This document shows, in pieces, positions 1-8,147 of a DNA stretch of 28,232 nt; position 1 is the first letter of the stretch; every line of letters starts with the position of its first letter. This stretch comes from JAEHDI01 sp035455185 (GTDB taxonomy: Bacteria > Acidobacteriota > Terriglobia > Bryobacterales > Bryobacteraceae), in contig DATIFQ010000305.1 of NCBI GenBank assembly GCA_035455185.1, positions 1-28,232 on the forward strand, written 5' to 3'. The notes under the pieces were generated by a model. That model saw only the letters and a list, made by a program, of their open reading frames with translations, was not told the origin of the DNA and did not search any database. The position numbers were made by a program, and so were the translations under genes.

Positions 1-741
1 TGTGCTCGGTTCCTGTCCGAGAGGCTCCAGTCCGTCGCCCGCGAGCGTCACTCCCGCCGGGACGATCAATCGAACGGGAGAATCCTTTTCGAGCACCTTC
101 GAGGCGAACGAACCAGGACTGCTGAACGGAACCGAATAGGAGATGTCGAAGCGGGTCTCGCCGGGCTTGACGGGAAAGTCAATCTTGAAGACGTTGGCCT
201 GACTGGTTTTCGAGAGCGATCGCTGTACCGGCATTCCGCCCGGGGCCGTTACCATCACGTGCGCCACGCCCTTTGTGGTCTCGGGCAGGAACACTTTCAC
301 GGTGCCACCGGCGGGGTCGTTATACGTTCTGTTGCCCCTGTTCTGGTAGAGGATGTTCTCGCTCACGACCAACTGGTTCTCGGTCGGCTCCAGCAGAATC
401 ATGTGCTGCGAGACTTTCGTGGAGTCCGGCTTTGCGGACGTATCGAAAACCTCGACCGTGAGGTCGCTCGAGGGCGACCCGGGAGGGATCATCTGCGTGT
501 AGGTGACGCCGCTGTAAATGGTTTGCAGCAGGTGCGGTCCCTGGATCGTCTCCTCGAAACGGAACTTGCCTTCAGCGCTCGATTTTGCTGCGGAAACCGG
601 CTGCATGCCCGCCTCGCCAAGCTTGTAGAGGGTCACCAAAGCGCCCGCTTGCGGCTTGCCGGCTGTACGGTTCATTACCGTGCCGTCGACGGCAGCCGCC
701 AGGGATGATGCGAACAGGGCCAGAGCCACCAGGCTTCTCAT
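1..741 (-). CDS. Secreted carboxypeptidase-regulatory-like protein (3' end outside window)
   Basis: The frame is open from the ATG at 741-739 to the left edge (247 codons), so the C-terminus is missing. Residues 1-17 form a signal peptide (MRSLVALALFASSLAAA). Residues about 18-90 look like a carboxypeptidase D regulatory-like beta-sandwich (GTVMNRTAGKPQAGALVTLY, then a GKFRFE turn), followed by another beta-rich region. The start overlaps the stop of the upstream zinc-ribbon gene as ATGA, which implies translational coupling within the ccm operon. From knowledge of acidobacterial ccm loci, I expect heme-exporter genes (ccmA/B/C) further left, but the sequence does not show this. The molecular role is unknown; a periplasmic or membrane-anchored structural role is a guess. 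Confidence 0.75.
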   Translation of the reverse strand, partial: MRSLVALALFASSLAAAVDGTVMNRTAGKPQAGALVTLYKLGEAGMQPVSAAKSSAEGKFRFEETIQGPHLLQTIYSGVTYTQMIPPGSPSSDLTVEVFDTSAKPDSTKVSQHMILLEPTENQLVVSENILYQNRGNRTYNDPAGGTVKVFLPETTKGVAHVMVTAPGGMPVQRSLSKTSQANVFKIDFPVKPGETRFDISYSVPFSSPGSFASKVLEKDSPVRLIVPAGVTLAGDGLEPLGQEPST

Positions 742-1172
742 GCTCCCTCCGTCATCGGGCTGCCGCACTCGCCACAGAATTTCATCGGTTGCGGGAAGCT
801 AGCGCCACAATTTGGACACCGACTCGAAGCAGGCGCGGCTGTCGCGACGGCGGCCGGCGTCGGTGAGGAGGCCGGTTTCGGCAAGGGTGCACTCGGGGCG
901 GCCGGCACGCCGGCGATCCGGTCGATTTCCGCTACAACGCCCGCCAGTTCTTTCTGGAGGACGAGTTTGCTCTGCTGGTAATCATCATCGGAGAGCTTGC
1001 CGACACGGTATTCGAACTGAAGATCGCGGAGGTTTTCGTAGATGGCGGCCTTGCGCTCCTCGAGGTGGGCAGTCGGGGAGGCCAGCGCCGGTTCCGGGAG
1101 GTCCTGCCTGCGCACGCCAAGCGTAAACAGGATCACCCCGAGGGTGATGAGAACAGCGGCGGTTACTATCAT
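738..1172 (-). CDS. CcmI-like N-terminal segment with C-terminal zinc ribbon
   Basis: This 144-residue protein has one N-terminal membrane helix (VTAAVLITLGVILFTLGV). A charged helix follows (YENLRDLQFEYRVGKLSDDD), resembling the region after the first helix of CcmI. After a Pro/Ala-rich linker comes a C-terminal zinc ribbon with two CxxC pairs (CPNCG and CGECG). A TTG directly upstream at 1175-1173 could also start it; I chose the ATG at 1172. No convincing ribosome binding site is visible. It lies 90 bases after ccmF and overlaps the next gene by ATGA. The position after ccmF suggests a part in cytochrome c maturation, possibly in apocytochrome handling, but it is far shorter than proteobacterial CcmI and has no TPR domain. 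The zinc ribbon is clear; the CcmI relationship is tentative. Confidence 0.75.
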   Translation of the reverse strand: MIVTAAVLITLGVILFTLGVRRQDLPEPALASPTAHLEERKAAIYENLRDLQFEYRVGKLSDDDYQQSKLVLQKELAGVVAEIDRIAGVPAAPSAPLPKPASSPTPAAVATAAPASSRCPNCGASFPQPMKFCGECGSPMTEGA

Positions 1173-1262
1173 CAATCCAGTTTGTCCAGGTCTTATTCGA
1201 TCGTCGTCCGGCGGCGGGCAGCCGCCTCCTCAGGCGGTGTCAAAGGGAGTCGAAGCGGGCTG

Positions 1263-3275
1263 CTAGTTCTCCACGTTGGCATACGTTTCGGAAACGCCCA
1301 CCACCTCCGTGCGTGCGTACTGCAATCGAACCTTGTTCGGCACGAGGCAGACCAGGGTGCCGAACAGCAGCACCCAGAACCCGATCCAGATCCATGACAC
1401 TAGCGGGAACACGTAGGCCTGGATCACGGCCTTCGACCCGCTGTCGTTCATGCCGGCAAAGTTCAGGTAAAGATCTTCGTTCAGCCGCCGCCGGATGGCG
1501 ACTTCGGATGTCCCCTGGCGGCTCGATTTATAGAAGCGGCGTTCCGGTTCCAATACGCCGAGGCTGCTTCCGCCCTTCGAAATGCCGACCACGGCGTGGT
1601 GCCAACTGTAGTTCGGGTTGTCTCCTTCGCGCAGATCCTTGATCGTGAGCTCGTAGCTGGCGAGCTTGAACGAGTCGCCGATGTTGACCTCGATCGTCCG
1701 ATCCTTGTTGAACGCCGAACCCGCAAAGCCGACGAACATCAGCACGATTCCCATGTGAACGAGGTAGCCGCCATAGCGCCTGGTATTGCGGTGGGTGAGT
1801 TCGACCATGGAAGCGATCAGGTTCTGACCGCTTCTCGCGCGGATGGCTCGCGCGCCCTTGATAAACTCGGCCGCGATCGTCCACGCGACGAACAGGCACA
1901 GTCCGAAGCAGATCAGCGCATAGAAGTGGCGTACCCCAGCCGCAGCCAGACCGATCATGAGCGCTACCGCACCGGCGGCCGGCCAGAGGAAGTTCCTCCG
2001 CAGACCGTCCACGGACGTCCGGCGCCAGGCCAGCAGCGGCGCCACGCCGGTCAGAAACAGCAGGAACAGCCCGACTGGCACGTTCACGCGGTTGAAGAAC
2101 GGGGCGTCCACACTGATCTTCTCGCCGGTAACCGCCTCGGAGATCACCGGGAACAACGTGCCCCAAAGGACAGCGAAGCAGCTCGCCAGCAGGATCAGGT
2201 TGTTGAACAGGAAGCTGGATTCACGCGAGACGACGCTTTCAAGCCGCGACTCGCTCTTCAGGTAATCGAGCCGGTCCAGGATCACGTAGATTGTGAAGGC
2301 GGCGACGATGGCCAGGAAACTGACGAAGTACTTGCCGATTGGAGACTGCGCGAAGGCGTGTACCGAACTCACGACGCCGGAACGCGTGAGGAACGTCCCG
2401 AAGATGCAGAGCCAGAAAGTCAGGGAAACGAGGACCATGTTCCAGACCTTCATCATTCCCTTCTTCTCCTGCATCATCACCGAGTGCAGGAACGCCGTCG
2501 CGGTGATCCACGGCAGGAGCGAGGCATTCTCCACGGGGTCCCAGCCCCAGTAGCCTCCCCAGCCGAGCACCGCGTAGGCCCAGCCTGCTCCGAGCAGGAT
2601 GCCGATGCTCTGGAACATCCAGGTCACGATCGTCCAACGGCGCGTCGTATGGATCCACGCGTCGCCAGGCTGGCGCGTGATCAGCGACCCCATTGCGAAG
2701 GCGAATGGCACCACGAAGCCGACGTATCCGAGATACAAGAAGGGTGGATGAATCGCCATCGCCCAGTACTGAAGCAGCGGGTTCAATCCATTACCGTCCG
2801 GGACCGCGGTGACTTCCCGGCCAACCGCCAGCACCTGAAAGGGGCTGACCACGAAAGCGTTGAGAATCAGGAAGAAGACCTGGGTCGCCATCAGCACGGC
2901 GGTGACGAAAGGCATCATTCCGCGATGCTTTCGCCGGTTGGTGAAGACCACGACCGCCGAGTAACTGGAAAGCAGCCAGCTCCAGAACAGCAGCGAGCCT
3001 TCCTGGCCGCCCCACCAGGCCGCAAACTTGTACAGGGTCGGCATGTCACGGTTGCTGTGCGCCGCGACGTAGCCGAGCCGGAAGTCGCTGGTCAGCAAAG
3101 CCTGGACGAGCAGGGCGGAGGCAACTGTCAGCAGAAACCACGTTCCGTATACCGCGCGTTGGGCGCTCAGGACGAGAAACGGCTTGCGTTTCCAGCCACC
3201 GACGACCGAGCCGAGAAACGCGTATACTCCCAAACAGAACGCAAGAAGGAGTGCGAGCGAACCCAGATTTTCCAT
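1263..3275 (-). CDS. ccmF: Cytochrome c heme lyase subunit CcmF
   Basis: CcmF is the integral membrane subunit that takes heme from CcmE and attaches it to apocytochrome c at the periplasmic face. The 670-residue protein is of normal family length. It carries many membrane helices, a WGGQEGS motif near residue 88, HPP near 176, the tryptophan-rich WWD heme-handling motif at about 238-256 (GWGGYWGWDPVENASLLPW), and further histidines that may be heme ligands (for example His310 in SSVHAFA). The start at 3275 is preceded by GGAAGGA at good spacing; the frame stays open 189 bases further upstream, but that extension is low-complexity and overlaps ccmE. It starts 13 bases after the ccmE stop, so the two are co-transcribed. 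Near the C-terminus a soluble periplasmic region follows the helix at VHMGIVLMFVGFAGSAF. Confidence 0.96.
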   Translation of the reverse strand: MENLGSLALLLAFCLGVYAFLGSVVGGWKRKPFLVLSAQRAVYGTWFLLTVASALLVQALLTSDFRLGYVAAHSNRDMPTLYKFAAWWGGQEGSLLFWSWLLSSYSAVVVFTNRRKHRGMMPFVTAVLMATQVFFLILNAFVVSPFQVLAVGREVTAVPDGNGLNPLLQYWAMAIHPPFLYLGYVGFVVPFAFAMGSLITRQPGDAWIHTTRRWTIVTWMFQSIGILLGAGWAYAVLGWGGYWGWDPVENASLLPWITATAFLHSVMMQEKKGMMKVWNMVLVSLTFWLCIFGTFLTRSGVVSSVHAFAQSPIGKYFVSFLAIVAAFTIYVILDRLDYLKSESRLESVVSRESSFLFNNLILLASCFAVLWGTLFPVISEAVTGEKISVDAPFFNRVNVPVGLFLLFLTGVAPLLAWRRTSVDGLRRNFLWPAAGAVALMIGLAAAGVRHFYALICFGLCLFVAWTIAAEFIKGARAIRARSGQNLIASMVELTHRNTRRYGGYLVHMGIVLMFVGFAGSAFNKDRTIEVNIGDSFKLASYELTIKDLREGDNPNYSWHHAVVGISKGGSSLGVLEPERRFYKSSRQGTSEVAIRRRLNEDLYLNFAGMNDSGSKAVIQAYVFPLVSWIWIGFWVLLFGTLVCLVPNKVRLQYARTEVVGVSETYANVEN

Positions 3276-3288
3276 AGGATCCTTCCGG

Positions 3289-3714
3289 CTATACGCCGGC
3301 TTGTTTCGCGGCGGGGGCCTTCTGGCCGGGCTTTGCCTCGTATTTCGAGGCGCACTTGGCCTGGATCTTGCTTGCCCGGAACACGCCGTCCGTTCCCATC
3401 CTGCCGTCGGCCAGGGCTTGCGCGCCGTCGCGGAAGGTGTCCGGCAAAGGCTCGGCGCCGTCATAGACGACCTTCAGCCGCACATCCTCCTGATGGAGGG
3501 TGAACGCCACCTCGCGCCCGGTGCGGACAATCGAGCCGCTTTCGACATCGCCGGCGACGCGAAGACGTTTACCCAACGCGCCGTTGCCCATTTCGCGGAG
3601 CTCTCCGATGGTCTTGTAATACGTCTTCGTCTGGTTGATTCCACCCACCGCCAGCCAGACGAGAGTGCCTACTATAACGACAATCAGAGCCACAAACTTG
3701 CCATACGTTTTCAT
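3289..3714 (-). CDS. ccmE: Heme chaperone CcmE, cysteine (CxxxY) variant
   Basis: CcmE is a membrane-anchored periplasmic chaperone that binds heme covalently and passes it to CcmF. The 141-residue protein has an N-terminal anchor (residues about 6-24), an OB-fold core (RLRVAGDVESGSIVR, then FTLHQEDVRLKVVYDG) and the end of the fold at GVFRASKIQAKCASKYE. The heme-binding histidine of the usual HxxxY motif is replaced by Cys121, giving CxxxY (C121, Y125). This is the known variant described from archaea and Desulfovibrio. An AAGGG-type ribosome binding site precedes the ATG at 3714. It is first in the ccm operon, with a likely promoter just upstream. The family call is secure. Confidence 0.95.
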   Translation of the reverse strand: MKTYGKFVALIVVIVGTLVWLAVGGINQTKTYYKTIGELREMGNGALGKRLRVAGDVESGSIVRTGREVAFTLHQEDVRLKVVYDGAEPLPDTFRDGAQALADGRMGTDGVFRASKIQAKCASKYEAKPGQKAPAAKQAGV

Positions 3715-3734
3715 GATGGAAGCCCTTTGGTCTC

Positions 3735-3762
3735 AGTATACCAGTCTGGGGCGGAGTGTTAC
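3735..3762 (-). promoter_or_regulatory. Candidate sigma70 promoter of the ccm operon
   Basis: On the minus strand, TATACT (3740-3735) is preceded by TGG and, after a 16-bp spacer, by GTAACA (3762-3757). Transcription would begin near 3728, about 14 bases before the ccmE ATG. It sits in the 70-bp gap between the divergent ccmE and methyltransferase genes. Confidence 0.45.
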
Positions 3763-3784
3763 CTTGGTAGTTCTCCCTCCCCAT

Positions 3785-4522
3785 ATGGGTCCGGAAAATG
3801 TAACAGATCTGTACCGCCGCCGTCATTCCGCGGGCTGGAGGGAGCGACTTTTTCGCATTCTCAACCCCCCGGACCTCTGCCTCCCCGACCCGGCCGAACT
3901 GAAGATCGACGCGCCGCTCGGGCGCTGGAATCTCTATATCGGCGGCGCAGGCTGCTTTGTCGACGGCTACGTGAACGTGGACCTCTTCCCGCTCCCGGGC
4001 GTCACCGTCGCTGCCTCCGCGGAGCGGCTTCCCTTCAGGAGCAACCTCTTCCAGAGAGTAGAGTGCGACGCGGTCCTGGAGCATGTGGAGGACCCGGAGG
4101 CTGTAGTCGCCGAAATCGAGCGCGTGCTGTCCCCCGGAGGTTATGCCCACTTTGTAGTGCCCTTCTGCCACCCGTTCCACGAATATCCACGCGACTACCG
4201 CCGCTACACGCTGGACGGGCTGAAGCAACAGGCCGGAGGCCTGGAAGTGATCGCCTCAGGCTGGCGGACCGGTCCCACGGCAACGCTACTGGTCTTCGTT
4301 CTCGAGTACGTCAAGGCCTGGCTTCCGTGGCGGCCGGCTCGCGTTGTGGCGCACGGCGTCCTCGGCTGGTTATTCTTTCCGCTGCGGTACCTGGACGTGA
4401 TCCTCCGCCGGTCGCCTCGGGTCGGCCGTATCGGCAACCACTGCTACGTCTGGGCCCGGAAAAACGGTCAAACCGCTACCTTGCGGTCGGCGCCTTCTCT
4501 TTCAGCCCCCCGGGGAGGCTGA
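3785..4522 (+). CDS. Class I SAM-dependent methyltransferase
   Basis: This 245-residue protein has a Methyltransf_11-like core. A degenerate motif I at residues 49-56 (NLYIGGAG) is followed by the acidic residue Asp67 in VNVDLFP, then AERLPF, then CDAVLEHVEDPE, and the post-core RVLSPGGYAHFVVP. The region FHEYPRDYRRYT is common in methyltransferases of polysaccharide clusters. The substrate cannot be read from sequence. I chose the ATG at 3785 because residues upstream in the same frame are antisense to ccmE; there is no clear ribosome binding site, so the start is uncertain. The 3' end overlaps the convergent peptidase gene by 47 bases. It is divergent from the ccm operon. Confidence 0.82.
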   Translation: MGPENVTDLYRRRHSAGWRERLFRILNPPDLCLPDPAELKIDAPLGRWNLYIGGAGCFVDGYVNVDLFPLPGVTVAASAERLPFRSNLFQRVECDAVLEHVEDPEAVVAEIERVLSPGGYAHFVVPFCHPFHEYPRDYRRYTLDGLKQQAGGLEVIASGWRTGPTATLLVFVLEYVKAWLPWRPARVVAHGVLGWLFFPLRYLDVILRRSPRVGRIGNHCYVWARKNGQTATLRSAPSLSAPRGG

Positions 4523-6578
4523 GACCGAGCTCGGTAAGCAACGGTTGCGCGTGGTAGACCTTCCGGAGCGCCTCGGTGATCGATTGGGCCGAGACATGAA
4601 CCGAGCGTGACCTCTCCTCGGTGTACAGGAAACGATTTGGAAGGCTTTCCAAGTTTCCGTCGAACAGGATTCCGACGACTTCACCATCCAGGTTCACCGT
4701 CGGGCTGCCCGAGTTGCCGCCGTGCGTGTCGGCGGTAGAGACGAAGTTGAACGGCGTCTCCAGGTCGAGTGCGGACTTGGCGCGGATCCATTGCTCCGGC
4801 AGGACGAACGGCTCCACACCGGTGACCCGCCTGAAGAGGCCCTCGAAGTCCGTGGCATAGGGAACAAAAGAACCGCCGGAGGTCTCATAGCCCCGGACAA
4901 GCCCAAAGGAGACGCGCAATGTCGAAGTTGCATCGGGGTAGTCGGCCGCGCCGTGCATTCGGTAGCGTGACTGAGCCACCTTGGACACGTTGAGCGCCAG
5001 CACCGCCTCGACGTCGTCCTCGTACTTTTTCCGGAGCGCGCGGGCGCGTCCGTCAAGCAGCAAAGCCAGACGGATCATTCCGTCGTCCGACTTCCGCACG
5101 GCGTCGGAGTTCGCAGCGAGCCTCTTGCGTTCGGCGATATCCGCGAGGCGGCTGGCGCCCACGTACCGGCTTGCGGCCTCGCGGGGGCTGCGTCTTCCGA
5201 GCACGGCCTGCAAGGTCGGATCGTCCGCGCCGAGACCTGCCCGCATGAATTCGAGGTAGTCGGCGATGACGGCGGTCTCCATCGACGCGCTGATCGGAGC
5301 GCTCGCAAACAGAGAGGCTTCGAGGCTCGGAAGAGCCGAGTCGCGGTATTCCTTGAGCCGTGTTTCATTCGGCTTTCCGCGCTCTTCGGAGAGCCGCACA
5401 ACATCCCGGGCGATACGCATCAGCTCGGAACCCCGCGTGGCCGCCGTCTCGAGTAGCCAGTAGGGGCGATAATCCTGCCGGAAGCCACCGTAGGCAGCCG
5501 AGATCGCTTCCCATGCCGTGCCGTAGCGCTCCCGCATGCCGGGATCACGATTTACGGCGCCGCGCAACTTCTCTTCCTCCGCGCGCTTCGCGCTCATCAA
5601 CGCTGCATCGCGCAGGCCGGACAAGAAACCCGTGTATGCCTTGAAGCTGTTCTGTTGGCTCGACAGGTTGTCGGCGGCGACGCGCTTGTTCTCGGCGCTC
5701 TCGGCCGAGAATGCCTGCAACCTCCGGATCAGCGAATCCAGACGGGCATGAACGAACGGATAGGAGACGTCACGGAAGAATTCGAGTTGCGCCACGGTGT
5801 TCAGCCGCCCGGTCGTGCCTGGGTGCCCGGACACAAATATGAGTTCGCCGTCCCGGACGCCCCTCCGGCTCCACCGCAGATAGTTCGGAGTTGCCGCCGG
5901 TTTTCCGTTCTCGTAGGCGCGCAGAAACGTAATGTCGAAGCAAAAGCGCGGATACGTGAAGTTGTCAATGTCCCCTCCGAAGGCCGCGACCGAGGATTCC
6001 GGAGCGAATACCAGCCTCACGTCGTCGTACCTCCCGTACTGATACAGGTGATACTGGCCGCCGGAATAGAGCGTCACAACCTCACAGCGGTTGCCTGTGC
6101 GGGTAGTACATTCATTCTCGATCTGCGCGGTGTTGACTTGCCGCACCTTCGAAGCCTCGGAGGCCGCGGCGTCCTCTGCGACTCCCGCGACGACCTTGCC
6201 GGTCACGTCCTCGATCTCGAGTAATACGTCCGCCTCCATACCAGGGCAACGCTTCTCACCGGATGTATTGGCGGCATAAAAGCCGTCCTTCATGTAGTCG
6301 TGCTCTTTCGAGCTGAGTTGCTGGATGCACTCGGAGGCCACGTGATGGTTCGTGAAGAGTAACCCATTGGGTGAGACAAAAGAGCCCGAGGCAACGACGC
6401 GCACCGACGCAAGCCGCAGGCGGTCAAGGAAATCCTGGCTAACGATGGCGCCGTGCTTCTTCTGCACCTCGCCGGCCGGAAACTGGTTTGGGAGCCAGAT
6501 GCCTTCATCGCCAGCCGCCCGGTACGCGGAAATTGCCAGGAGCACGGTGATCGCGGCGGCGAACCTGGATGCGTTCAT
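4476..6578 (-). CDS. S46-family serine dipeptidyl peptidase, DPP7 type
   Basis: S46 peptidases are exported bacterial enzymes that remove dipeptides from peptide N-termini. At 700 residues this is a full-length member. Residues 1-23 are a signal peptide, followed by the family hallmark GIWLPNQF (26-33). The catalytic His lies in FTNHHVA (75-81), an Asp in GGDIDNFTYPRF, and the nucleophile Ser623 in THGGNSGSP. Eighteen residues after the nucleophile is Gly641 (FDGN). In Porphyromonas enzymes Gly here marks DPP7 (broad, hydrophobic P1), while Arg marks DPP11 (Asp/Glu P1), so I infer DPP7-like specificity. GGAG and AAAGGGG precede the ATG at 6578. It likely serves peptide nutrition in the periplasm. 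It converges with the methyltransferase gene. Confidence 0.95.
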   Translation of the reverse strand: MNASRFAAAITVLLAISAYRAAGDEGIWLPNQFPAGEVQKKHGAIVSQDFLDRLRLASVRVVASGSFVSPNGLLFTNHHVASECIQQLSSKEHDYMKDGFYAANTSGEKRCPGMEADVLLEIEDVTGKVVAGVAEDAAASEASKVRQVNTAQIENECTTRTGNRCEVVTLYSGGQYHLYQYGRYDDVRLVFAPESSVAAFGGDIDNFTYPRFCFDITFLRAYENGKPAATPNYLRWSRRGVRDGELIFVSGHPGTTGRLNTVAQLEFFRDVSYPFVHARLDSLIRRLQAFSAESAENKRVAADNLSSQQNSFKAYTGFLSGLRDAALMSAKRAEEEKLRGAVNRDPGMRERYGTAWEAISAAYGGFRQDYRPYWLLETAATRGSELMRIARDVVRLSEERGKPNETRLKEYRDSALPSLEASLFASAPISASMETAVIADYLEFMRAGLGADDPTLQAVLGRRSPREAASRYVGASRLADIAERKRLAANSDAVRKSDDGMIRLALLLDGRARALRKKYEDDVEAVLALNVSKVAQSRYRMHGAADYPDATSTLRVSFGLVRGYETSGGSFVPYATDFEGLFRRVTGVEPFVLPEQWIRAKSALDLETPFNFVSTADTHGGNSGSPTVNLDGEVVGILFDGNLESLPNRFLYTEERSRSVHVSAQSITEALRKVYHAQPLLTELGLSLPGGLKEKAPTAR

Positions 6579-6650
6579 ACTGTATAAGACCCCTTTCTCC
6601 TCTATTCTCGCCGATTTCTAATATTCTCTTTGCTCGGCTGATTCGCCAGT

Positions 6651-6680
6651 TTCGACAGAAATCGGAAAAAATCCCATAAT
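6651..6680 (+). promoter_or_regulatory. Weak candidate promoter for the ATP-grasp gene
   Basis: TTCGAC (6651-6656), an 18-bp spacer and CATAAT (6675-6680) lie in an AT-rich divergent intergenic region. TATAAA at 6689-6694 is an alternative -10, without a good -35. Either would place the paired repeats at 6715-6770 in the transcribed leader. Confidence 0.3.
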
Positions 6681-6714
6681 GCATTGATTATAAATAGCTT
6701 AACTAGATTTCCCT

Positions 6715-6770
6715 GATGGCAAAAACTTCCCTTCTTGCCATCGGTGTGCCATATTAAGAAGTGGGAAGTT
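6715..6770 (+). promoter_or_regulatory. Leader with two mutually exclusive hairpins
   Basis: GATGGCAA (6715-6722) pairs perfectly with TTGCCATC (6735-6742). Inside its loop starts AACTTCCC (6724-6731), which pairs with GGGAAGTT (6763-6770). The second helix extends through TTCTT (6732-6736) with AAGAA (6756-6760) across a 2-nt bulge. Bases 6735-6736 belong to both helices, so the outer parts compete. This is the geometry of a switching leader or of overlapping operator half-sites. It ends 18 bases before the likely start codon of the ATP-grasp gene, and the 3' arm contains the GGAAG that could serve as ribosome binding site. Confidence 0.45.
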
Positions 6771-6788
6771 AGGTTATACAAGTTGCTT

Positions 6789-8147
6789 ATGACGCAGTTA
6801 GGCGAGGCAATCGCCCGCTATCACAAGCTGATCGAATCAGAGCCGCACCGGAATCTCCAATGGGCGGCCGAGCTCCGCGACCGGATGATCACGGCTCACC
6901 TCACCGTGGGCGGCAAGCCAGTCTGCCCGTTTCTCCGTCCGCACTTTTTGACACGGCGCCGTTACGACGCGCTGGTGAAGGCGGCCGAGGCCCTTCTTTC
7001 CGCAATCGACCGGATCAAACAGATGGCTTTGGCCAATCCGGCGCTCCTCAGCCGAATGGAGTTGCTGCCCGCTGAGAAAATGCTGGCGTCGATTGATCCA
7101 GGGTATCCGTATCTGACCGTAACGTCGTTGCTGGACACGCATCTTGACAACGGGTCACTGCGGTTTGTGAATTACAACGCGGATACGGCGCCGGGTGTGG
7201 CGTTTGGAACCGCGCTGGACGAATTGTTCTATGACTGCCCGCCGGTGAAGCAGTTCCGCCGCCAGTACAAGCTCTCGCGGCTCGGCGGCACGAAGCACCT
7301 CGTGCAGTCGGTGTTGCAGGCCTACAAGGAATTTGGTGGCAAGCGAAAGCCCCGCATCGGCGTGCTGGAATTCCGCCAACCCTTCCAAGCGTCTGAGCCG
7401 AGCGAGTATCTCCTGTTGTGCGAGTTGTTCCGGAAGGCGGGTTGCGCGGCAGAGATCGTTTCGCCCGACCAACTGGAATACAAGGGCGGCGTCCTGCGTC
7501 AGGAAAACTTTGTAATCGACCTGGTGTTCCGGCGGGTCAAGGTGCAGGAGTTTCTTCTTCGTTTCGATCTGTCTCACCCACTGGTGCGGGCCTACCGCGA
7601 CCGGGCAGTCTGTATGGTCAACAGCTTTCGGTCGGAACTGGCGCACAAGAAAGCGATTTTTGACCTGCTCACGGACGAAACGATCACTGCCGGTTTTCCT
7701 GCCGCCGAACGCCGGGCCATTCGCGACTATATTCCGTGGACTCGAGTCGTGACCGAGACCAAGACGACCTTCGAGGGCAAGACGATCGACCTGATCGAGT
7801 TTATCCTCAAGAACCGCGAGAAGCTCGTATTGAAGCCGAACGACGACAGCGGCGAGGAACCTGCTTACCAAGGATGGCTCACCGACGACGCTGGCTGGGA
7901 GAGAGCGCTGCGGGCGGCGACGCGCAGGCCGTACGTCGTGCAGGAGCGTGTCGAGCCAACTCGCGTCGTGTTCCCAGTCATGTTTTACGGGGAGATGCAG
8001 ATGCGCGAGCTTCAGGTGGACGTTCACCCGCTCGCATTCCTTGGACGCGTGCACGGCTGTGCGAGCTGGCTCTCGGAGCCCGTGTCTGGCGGGTTCTCCA
8101 GCATCGCCGGTCTGGCGCCCACATTCATTCTCGAGAGCAAGAATTAG
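6789..8147 (+). CDS. ATP-grasp-like protein, probable carboxylate-amine ligase fold
   Basis: This 452-residue protein has a C-terminal half that reads like an ATP-grasp fold, possibly of the circularly permuted kind. It shows VLKPNDDSGEEPAYQGW (about residues 350-366), with a lysine that would contact nucleotide, then YVVQERVEPTRVVFPV, and a closing REL-V-VHPLAFLG segment with a C-terminal SGGFSSIAGLAP. The N-terminal half is helical with no family I recognise. No signal peptide or membrane helix is seen, so it is likely cytosolic. ATG at 6789 is the probable start. A TTG at 6783 lies nine bases after AGG (6771-6773) and is an alternative. The ligase reaction and substrate are unknown. It stands alone, ending in an inverted repeat. 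Confidence 0.7.
   Translation: MTQLGEAIARYHKLIESEPHRNLQWAAELRDRMITAHLTVGGKPVCPFLRPHFLTRRRYDALVKAAEALLSAIDRIKQMALANPALLSRMELLPAEKMLASIDPGYPYLTVTSLLDTHLDNGSLRFVNYNADTAPGVAFGTALDELFYDCPPVKQFRRQYKLSRLGGTKHLVQSVLQAYKEFGGKRKPRIGVLEFRQPFQASEPSEYLLLCELFRKAGCAAEIVSPDQLEYKGGVLRQENFVIDLVFRRVKVQEFLLRFDLSHPLVRAYRDRAVCMVNSFRSELAHKKAIFDLLTDETITAGFPAAERRAIRDYIPWTRVVTETKTTFEGKTIDLIEFILKNREKLVLKPNDDSGEEPAYQGWLTDDAGWERALRAATRRPYVVQERVEPTRVVFPVMFYGEMQMRELQVDVHPLAFLGRVHGCASWLSEPVSGGFSSIAGLAPTFILESKN

Noticed and set aside
1596..3503. A 635-codon open frame antisense to ccmF and ccmE
   Set aside because: It lies opposite clear ccm genes, has no family resemblance and is rich in charged residues, as expected for a shadow frame in GC-rich DNA.
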